From: Epicoccum nigrum
Lineage: Eukaryota; Ascomycota; Dothideomycetes; Pleosporales; Didymellaceae
DNA length: 64,000 nucleotides
Direction of reading: 5' to 3'
NCBI GenBank assembly: GCA_002116315.1
Contig: KZ107840.1
Span: forward strand, 346,831-410,830
Both the position numbers and the translations under genes were made by a program. Each line of letters begins with the position of its first letter. The first letter of the stretch is position 1. The notes beneath the pieces were generated by a model, which ran no database searches, was not told where the DNA came from, and was given only the letters and a program-made list of their open reading frames with translations. This document shows, piece by piece, positions 57,168 through 64,000 of this stretch.

Positions 57168-59459
57168 TCGAAGTGAGACCACCTCCACCAGGAAGCTCAA
57201 CAATTGCGCTCATTCATGTGAACGAGCAAATGACAATCAAGTACTACGCAGCCACGACTGCACGCAAATATTCGCGTCCCGTTCTTTTTTTATGTCCACG
57301 GTCTTAGCTGGGACATTGCTCGTGCAACATCCCAAGCTTCGCAGTCCGCTTTGCTTTTGTCTGACACGGACATGCTGTGACACGTTAAACCTTCGTCTCT
57401 CGCCCTCAACAGCTGCCGTTGCCGCATCTCAACGACATTTTGCTGCATGCACTTCCGCTTCTGAAACATGCATGCTCTGTATGCATGCACATACACAGTA
57501 AATTTCAAACTCTAGCAACAAGAAGAAGAGTGGATCGGAATTGGAAATGCAGCACCAAATCGATCTTGATCAATGCAATTGTGTATTCGCTGCAGGAACC
57601 TCGGTGTTTCGGCCGTGATGGTTAGGTAGAAGATTGGTTCTGGTCGCGCCGGGTAAAAGGGCCACGACATCATCAACTGCCGTTGTGCTACGCTGTTTCG
57701 ATTCGCGATACCCTGATCCTTTTTTCGTAATTCATGATGAACAGAGAAGGGCCGATACAATAACGCCTTTATAGCTTGCACTTTTGCATCAGCAACCTTA
57801 AGATGCGGGTCGCAATGATGTTGGAGGCGTCTGGAAGGCTCCGGAGGCTTGCGGTTGCGCGTTCTCGGCCAGCACCAAATGAGTAAGAGACGTAGGCCCA
57901 GGTCGAGATTCGAGGGTGCTCGAGACTCGAGACGATACTAGCTGGCTGCGAGCGACCGATCCGTTCCGGAGAAGCCTGAAGACTTTTCTATAGGGTGGCT
58001 GGTAAAGCCTGGCACTTTCCAGTTCTAGTGGAGCCGGGGTGCAGTGTGGGCGCTGTGGAGGATCACGATCACGATCACGGTTGCCCAGTCAATTTCTACA
58101 CCTGCATGTGTAATGGAAACAATTTTTACCAGACCCTGGAGTTTGGTACCTTACACATAAAGGTACCAGCAGAAGGGTACCTTCAAACTTACCGACGACG
58201 TTATTGTCGGAGGCTCCGAAAGACTACAGTGCTATCATAATTACCCATTTGTAGTCCCTTTTCGCCACAAGTACAGCGACGAACGGTTCGTGCAACAAGG
58301 GAACTCGAGTGGGTAACCTATCAAAGAACTTTCGCGGTCGACCAGCCGTTGTTTCTGCATGGACTCCCTGACTCTGACTACCTCTTACCCCATCGCTTAG
58401 CGCCCACGGTGCACGTGAGCTTGGCTGCCGATTTTGCCGTACATTAAGGCCTCCTAATGGTTGGCTTTACACGGTATTAGGGAGATAGCGTTCTCGCTCA
58501 TTCCTGAGCGTATTCAACGCTTACTTTTGAGAGATGAGAGCCTTGATCGTTTTTTGTGGGGCTTGGCTTCAAACTTGGGGATATCTGAATGGCCCCTGGG
58601 GAAGATGACGTATGCGAGAGCGCCATAATCGATGACAGATCAGGACGTACGGTATGCTATACCTTGGCCCACAACTGGCAATTATACCTTTACCAACTCT
58701 ACCTGCGTCATATTCAACTGCACAACGAAGCGTTACCTGTTAGGACGTTGTGAATTTCCATCCCTAGCGATACGGGGCCCCCGCAGCACAGAGCCAAGTG
58801 AACCAAGTTCTTTTGTGATGACGCCTGCTCCACGGGTGTACGCATTGATGTAAAATGCCCCTGGTCCCACGCGGTCGAATCGCGGAAATATTTCTTGTCA
58901 TTGACGACTCCTAACAAAGTGACCCATTCGAAACACTCGATCTTCAGCGCACACCTCTAGTCAATGCACTCCAGCTTATCTGCTTTGAAAATTGTGGACC
59001 TTTATATGACACTGCGCCTTCAACGCGGGTCCGCTGCTACACGTTGCACCGGAGCTCTTGATAAAAGCCAAATTGCCCACCACTGACAGTGCGCTGGTGC
59101 CGCAAGACAGGGTCCACATCCTCCGTAGCACCGCGAGTCGACAGATCAACACCGGATTTTCCCATAAGAATTGGCTGCATCTCAAACCCTGTCCCGACAC
59201 CAAGCATTCCAGGACCCTCCCGCTGCTAGATATAATACGGGCCGCCTGTGCTCGGTACGTTCGGCACACCTTTTATAACGTCTCTCCCTTTCACCACCAA
59301 GGTCACGCGGCAAACACTCCTGTTTGCTCTGCCTTTCTTCACTGCAATTTTCCACGGGTTCATATAACATCACGTCATATGAGATCGCCGTCGCCTCTGC
59401 CTTCGGCTCGTGCGACCCTCACACAGCTTCACGCCTCTCACAACCCAAACTCTACCACC
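57168..59459. other. 2.3 kb intergenic stretch with minor repeats
   Basis: No gene recognised. (GATCAC)3 lies at 58061-58078, and three GGTACC sites occur within 40 bases (58145, 58162, 58176). The right end is the CT-rich upstream region of the Ser/Pro-rich gene. Confidence 0.5.
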
Positions 59460-60011
59460 ATGTCGTCCGCACGCAACATGCCCGCCGTGAGCTCGCCTCT
59501 ATCACCAAGGACCGAACCTATGGCTGTTCCCTCCAATCGTCGCCGACCTCAGGTTCGTCAGTCATCGACCAGTGGCCCCGCCATGCACCTGCGTCTGCCT
59601 TCCCTGCCACGCTTTCACCCCGCCAACTTCGGAACTCCAACATCGAGTGTGGGAGGAACTCCCGTGACCGGCCCCAACAGCCCTAACCCCCCAGTATCTC
59701 CAAGGTCGGGTAGCACTGTCAGCAAATATGAGGCGCAGAAGCAGATGTACTTGTACCAGCAGCAGCTCCAAGCACGTACAACCTCCCAGGCCCGAGGAAC
59801 GCTTTCTGCCAAACCTACCAGTCCTCGTCTGGACCCTCTGGCCAGCCCCGGAGCTGTCACTCCTTTCGAGCTGGAGGGTACTGATAGCTACTTGACCGCG
59901 GGAATCAAGCCTCAAGATGCGGCCTCGCATGTCGAAAGACTGATCCGAGACGAGGCCAGCCGTCGCGGTGACATTTCTCCTGGACGCACGGCATCAGTTG
60001 GTGGCAGGTGA
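59460..60011 (+). CDS. Ser/Pro-rich hypothetical protein
   Basis: An ATG at 59460, preceded by CTACCACC, opens an intronless frame of 183 residues. Composition is Ser, Pro, Arg and Gln with almost no hydrophobic core: repeated S/T-P and RSG sites (SSPLSPRTEP, NPPVSPRSGS, TSPRLDPLASPG) suit proline-directed kinases. A short helical segment EAQKQMYLYQQQLQ and a C-terminal one with AASHVERLIRDEASRR may be conserved motifs. The frame is also open upstream to 59058, but that part looks like non-coding leader. I do not recognise the family; a regulatory phosphoprotein is a guess. Confidence 0.7.
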   Translation: MSSARNMPAVSSPLSPRTEPMAVPSNRRRPQVRQSSTSGPAMHLRLPSLPRFHPANFGTPTSSVGGTPVTGPNSPNPPVSPRSGSTVSKYEAQKQMYLYQQQLQARTTSQARGTLSAKPTSPRLDPLASPGAVTPFELEGTDSYLTAGIKPQDAASHVERLIRDEASRRGDISPGRTASVGGR

Positions 60012-63000
60012 CTCGCCGAGACGGGACAGCCTAAAAGTACCAGAGTAGGCAAAAAAACGCAAGCTCAAACACAACAAAGATCACAACGGTGACAACCATA
60101 CCCTGCCCTTCCTCTTCCATAAGCACATCTGGAGTTCTCAGCATATCCTTTCGGAATTATACCATATGGAGTCGGAGCATATCGGCGTTCTTCCTCATCA
60201 CATCGCACCAACAGCACGACCAAAAGTGGCCTCAGCACCACCTTAGAGTTTCCACTTTTCCTCCACTAGCCCAACAATTTGCAACGAACGCAATCTCGTA
60301 CAAGACGAACAACGGGATTGTTTCCATGCTCTTAGAAGGAGGCCTGATGCGCAAGCGCTGTTCAGACCTCGGTTGCTGGCCCGTCTTTCGTGTTTATTCC
60401 CGTTCTACACATCGCCCGCACCCAAGTGCTGGAGTGTGTGGCCTGACCAATCGCTCTTGCATGCTGACTACCCTATTTTCTTGCAACAATATGTACTGCA
60501 TCTCGCCTGTCACAGCTTGGTACCAAAGCGCTCCGCATTGTCGCGTTGAGCAAGACAGATGACGAGTGTCATTCTCAGATAGACTTGAATGAATAAGAAT
60601 GACCAATTACATGCATGCAACCGTGCTGTGCATACTCTATCGTACTTGCCGCGTTTGTTCACGCCAACGATTCCTTCCAGCTTGCGCTGTCCCATAATGT
60701 TACCTGGCGCTGCCGATTGTGCCGTGACGCCCATATCCTTCAGCCTAATCACCGCTCAATCACTCACAACCATTGACAGCACAGCCTCGCACCTGATATG
60801 CAACTCGATTATCACTACCACGAACAGTACTACTGACCCATTTCATCTGAGTCAACAGGCAGTCTTGTGGCCAACGCTTCGGGCCGCACTTACAGCCTCC
60901 TTCTTCAACGTCCTCTCAAACCTGCTCGCCGCCCTACCTTACAAGACACCATTCAATGCGCGCCACGCCCACTTCCGCAGCTCTCCAGGCGATCCACATC
61001 CAAGACAGCGGCGCCAAGACCAACAATGCTGAACGTAGGAGGTAGACTCCACAATCACTTTTGCAGGCGATCCATACTTGGAGCTAGGATGAACAGTGAC
61101 CCTTAGATCGCCAGACGTGATTCTTCTTCGGGCGATATCTAGTCACTAGCAATGTAAGGGTAAGCTTGGCAGATGTGGATGGCTCAAGGCGCACCGTGAG
61201 TGGTAAGAGCTTTGTGGAGTCGGTGCTGTACATAGTGCGGGTCGCTGATTGTACTACACCGAGCAGAAGAAGCAAGAAGGCGCCACGTTATCAGCGATAC
61301 GGACTGAACTTTCGCTCAACCACCACAGGTGCGCAAAAGCAACGGCTCAGATACGAGCGAGATCGATTCTTGCCACGGCAGGCGCACAGAACATCCGACT
61401 ACCGATCGTGCTTACCCTGCGTACCCTGAGCGCGATATGTTCCCTGTCAGGTAAGAACTACGTTTGTAGTGTTGTTAAGGATTCGCTGGCGCAACCAGCA
61501 CGTCCCCGTCAGTGGACATTGACGCTTTTGTTATGCAGGGCGACCGGATAACCGCCCCCGGATTGCCAGAAGAAAGATTCGAGAAGATTGGCGGCTGTTT
61601 GCTTGAGGGAAATTCCCGCATCTTCCATCTGCTGCAAAGCTCTATCTTCTCCTAACGGCGAACTGAAGCACAGTGATGACATGGAGGTATCAGTGAGATT
61701 ACAATGGTTCGGCGATATGTCGCCGAGTCAGAGGCCTTTCGTCTGTAACGGCTCCACACCTTGCGCGCTGTACGAATGCATGCTCTAGTGTCAACCGCTG
61801 CAGATAGTCACCGCTCCTCTTTCCTGGCAGACACGTTATTGACAGCGAAGTTGGGCGCCAGCGAAATGGGCAAGCTAGCCGTCCGCTAAGCTGCTTAGCA
61901 ATATCCTCGAACACTCAGAGTGCTGGATTCTCCGATATCTAGACGAATTCACTTCAACCGCCAATTGATCCACAACGCGATCAGCATAATCGTCTCAACA
62001 GTGACAGGATTGTACAGAGTCCGCTGCAACACTGGCTGCAACGACTGAGCGATCGTGATCGGCAGTGCACTTCGGTTAGGCGGTCAAGGACGTTAGTTGG
62101 ATGAGATGAGACAGCCTTGGTCGGCTGCACTTGCACAAGCCACATTCAGCGTCTCCGAGGCAGTGGAGGCAGCTAGAAGACACTGCACACAGATGCGGCG
62201 ACTTTGTGGGAATCACGATGACTGATGATGTTAGCAGAAATTCAACGAAGCGTATGAAGCTTTCGATTCCCGCTTTGCTCTCCAGTCGGCTGTCCATGCT
62301 GAAGTATCGCATGGAGCATCGCGCATCTTCTGTTTGGTAATCTGCTTCGCTCCCTGTGGGCGCCCCACGTGACAAGTTGACCGACTCGCGGCACACCAAC
62401 GGCAGATCAAACAGCAGTTTGGTAAGCGATTTGAATTTCGATGTTGGAGCAACCTTCCGGCTATTGCGTCAGTGGCGTAAGATGCCGCTTTCTAACGTGG
62501 ATCCCTAGCTTTAACTGCTTAGGGGTTGGTCATTTCACACCTTTGCTGGTCGGTATCCGTTGTGCAGCACACCTCACCAGAGAGGAGCGTCTGGAGAGGA
62601 CCTCTGTACCATCCGAAATTGACTAAAATGTTCGCCTATCAAGACTTTTGCGATCTCCGATATCAAGACTCGAAGGCGATGAAAATGTCCGTACTTTGTA
62701 TACTCAAATGTTGATCGAGCGGACCGATTATCGACTATGAGATTCATGTTACTTCTCAGTGTTGCAACCCCGCATCCGAGGGAAGCAGCGTTGCTGCGTG
62801 TTTCGTCGATCTCGCTGGCGACCATCGAGCACTCGTCTCAAACATTTTGCCTAGGAAGACAGGAGATGAGTTGGCTCCACTTACACCATCTTGGTAATAG
62901 TGATGTGCAGTAGACACACTAGCTATGGAACATAGAGCTACTATGTAATTGCTCTGGATAGGCTTCGGAACGGAGACCCTGGTATTCGTGTCTACAGTGA

Positions 63001-64000
63001 TCGCACTCACCGCGATAGGCGCAATAAGGTTTCACATGCGGATCTTGAAGCGACTCGAACAGTTGGGCAGCAACCCTTTCACCGATCGTTGCCGACTGCA
63101 ACCATAGCGACATATGTCACCTTGTAGGATCGCAAATCCATTGTTTCTTGGTTAGGAAGGAGACGTTTTCTGTCAGACACTAGGTATGCAACTTGCCACC
63201 TTTCTTTAGGCAGGGTGGCGAAAGGTTCTTTGTGACGTGGTGAGCGGTTGAAGTAGGTATTCTGCATGTCAGGTGTGTTGTGCGTTGAACGGTACGGGAG
63301 ATGCAGGTACGGAAGTAGTCGCTTACGGCGGTAATGGTAATGTTCTCTGACTTCGCGGGATCCGTGCCCTGCAGCATGCTAATAAACCTTAAGGTGACGA
63401 GTAATGATACTTGCTGGTAGAGGAGCTCACGTCAACGAAGTCGGAAATTCTAGAGAGAACAGAGTATGGTGAGCTAAGACCGTAGGCATACAGCATGCAG
63501 AAATAAGCGTACAGCACCTTGCCATGGCCGACCGGACGCCGAGCACCCTGAATAGCAAGGAGTACTTTAACTCGAACTGGCGGGTGCTAGGTTACTAGGA
63601 CTATCTTAAGATGACTATACTGTAGACACTTTTTATTTTTGCTTTCCTGTAGTTGAATCCATCTAAGTGTCCAGTCAGAGCTGGTAAGGTGCTGTAGAAG
63701 CTGCCGATAATCATTGAAGCATAGCTACTCTGTTTCAGCGCAAAAAGTCACATTTTCTTCGTATACCATATTTTTCGGGTGGGATGAGCAACCAATGACG
63801 ATATTGGAATCGCAGTGCCTATTTCGTTGTCAAGAAAGCATGTTGCCTAACTAGCCTTGACTGCTTTTTGCTGTATCTAAGTATCTTTTTTAAGAGACCT
63901 TATTGCGCGGTTGGAGGTGACGAGTTAATGACACAACATAACCCAACTCGTAAGCTGATCTGCTATCTACTATCTGCTTTCCTTCGTGTCTGCTTTCCTT
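60012..64000. other. 4 kb terminal stretch, no gene recognised
   Basis: Frames are all under 150 codons, overlap on both strands and carry no motif; no splice chain was found. The first few hundred bases are likely the 3' UTR of the Ser/Pro-rich gene. No transposon ends, telomere repeats or RNA genes were seen; the next gene may start beyond the window. Confidence 0.5.

Noticed and set aside
57168..59459. Possible mobile element suggested by clustered GGTACC and GATCAC repeats
   Set aside because: The repeats are short and isolated; there are no terminal repeats, target duplications or transposase fragments.
60589..61032. 147-codon frame, Ser/Thr/Leu-rich
   Set aside because: No domain or conserved-looking segment and overlapped by other open frames.

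Overview
The window reads as nuclear DNA of a filamentous ascomycete. Genes lie on both strands with no operons, coding runs are cut by many short introns (about 40-125 bases) with GT...AG ends and CTAAC/CTGAC-like branch sites, and the proteins include fungal families: Zn2Cys6 and C2H2 regulators, a HET-domain protein, Yap1-binding protein and an NimE/Cdc13-type cyclin. Protein style suggests Pezizomycotina, probably Dothideomycetes (Pleosporales); that placement is inference. I assembled 23 protein-coding models and one tRNA, most of them spliced by hand so that frame and splice phase agree.

Layout. 0.4-1.5 kb: a Mediator Med2-like subunit. 1.5-5.0 kb: no gene seen. 5.0-8.5 kb: a C2H2 plus fungal-TF-domain regulator of AmdX/Adr1 type. 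8.5-15.2 kb: a large gene-empty stretch. 15-18.3 kb: four small genes (zinc-ribbon-like orphan, two-helix membrane orphan, mitochondrial-looking acidic protein, free methionine-R-sulfoxide reductase). 19.0 kb: tRNA-Arg(CCT). 19.3-25.2 kb: housekeeping genes YBP/glomulin-like, LSM3 and a B-type cyclin. 28-36 kb: a Zn2Cys6 regulator, a transglutaminase-like protein and a RING-H2 protein. 36-40 kb: a HET-domain gene and an orphan coiled-coil gene. 41-46 kb: a PFK-2 that lacks the phosphatase histidine, then TOM40 and TOM22 facing each other. 46.8-48.9 kb: a tandem pair of BTB/POZ genes. 49-53 kb: a large LRR protein of the Mhp1-like type. 54-57 kb: ribosomal protein L5 and ARP2, divergent. 59.5-60 kb: a Ser/Pro-rich protein. 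60-64 kb: nothing recognisable.

How the genes relate. Most neighbours share no pathway. The exception is TOM40 and TOM22, the pore and central receptor of the mitochondrial outer-membrane import complex, which end about 0.7 kb apart. Divergent pairs with short shared upstream regions are YBP/LSM3, PFK-2/TOM40 and RPL5/ARP2. No transposon, CRISPR array or virus-derived gene was recognised. I saw no clear novel multi-gene system. The strongest leads are the TOM pair, the phosphatase-dead PFK-2, an intron placed directly after an initiator ATG, the decaying splice site in one BTB copy and several orphan genes that become visible only after splicing.
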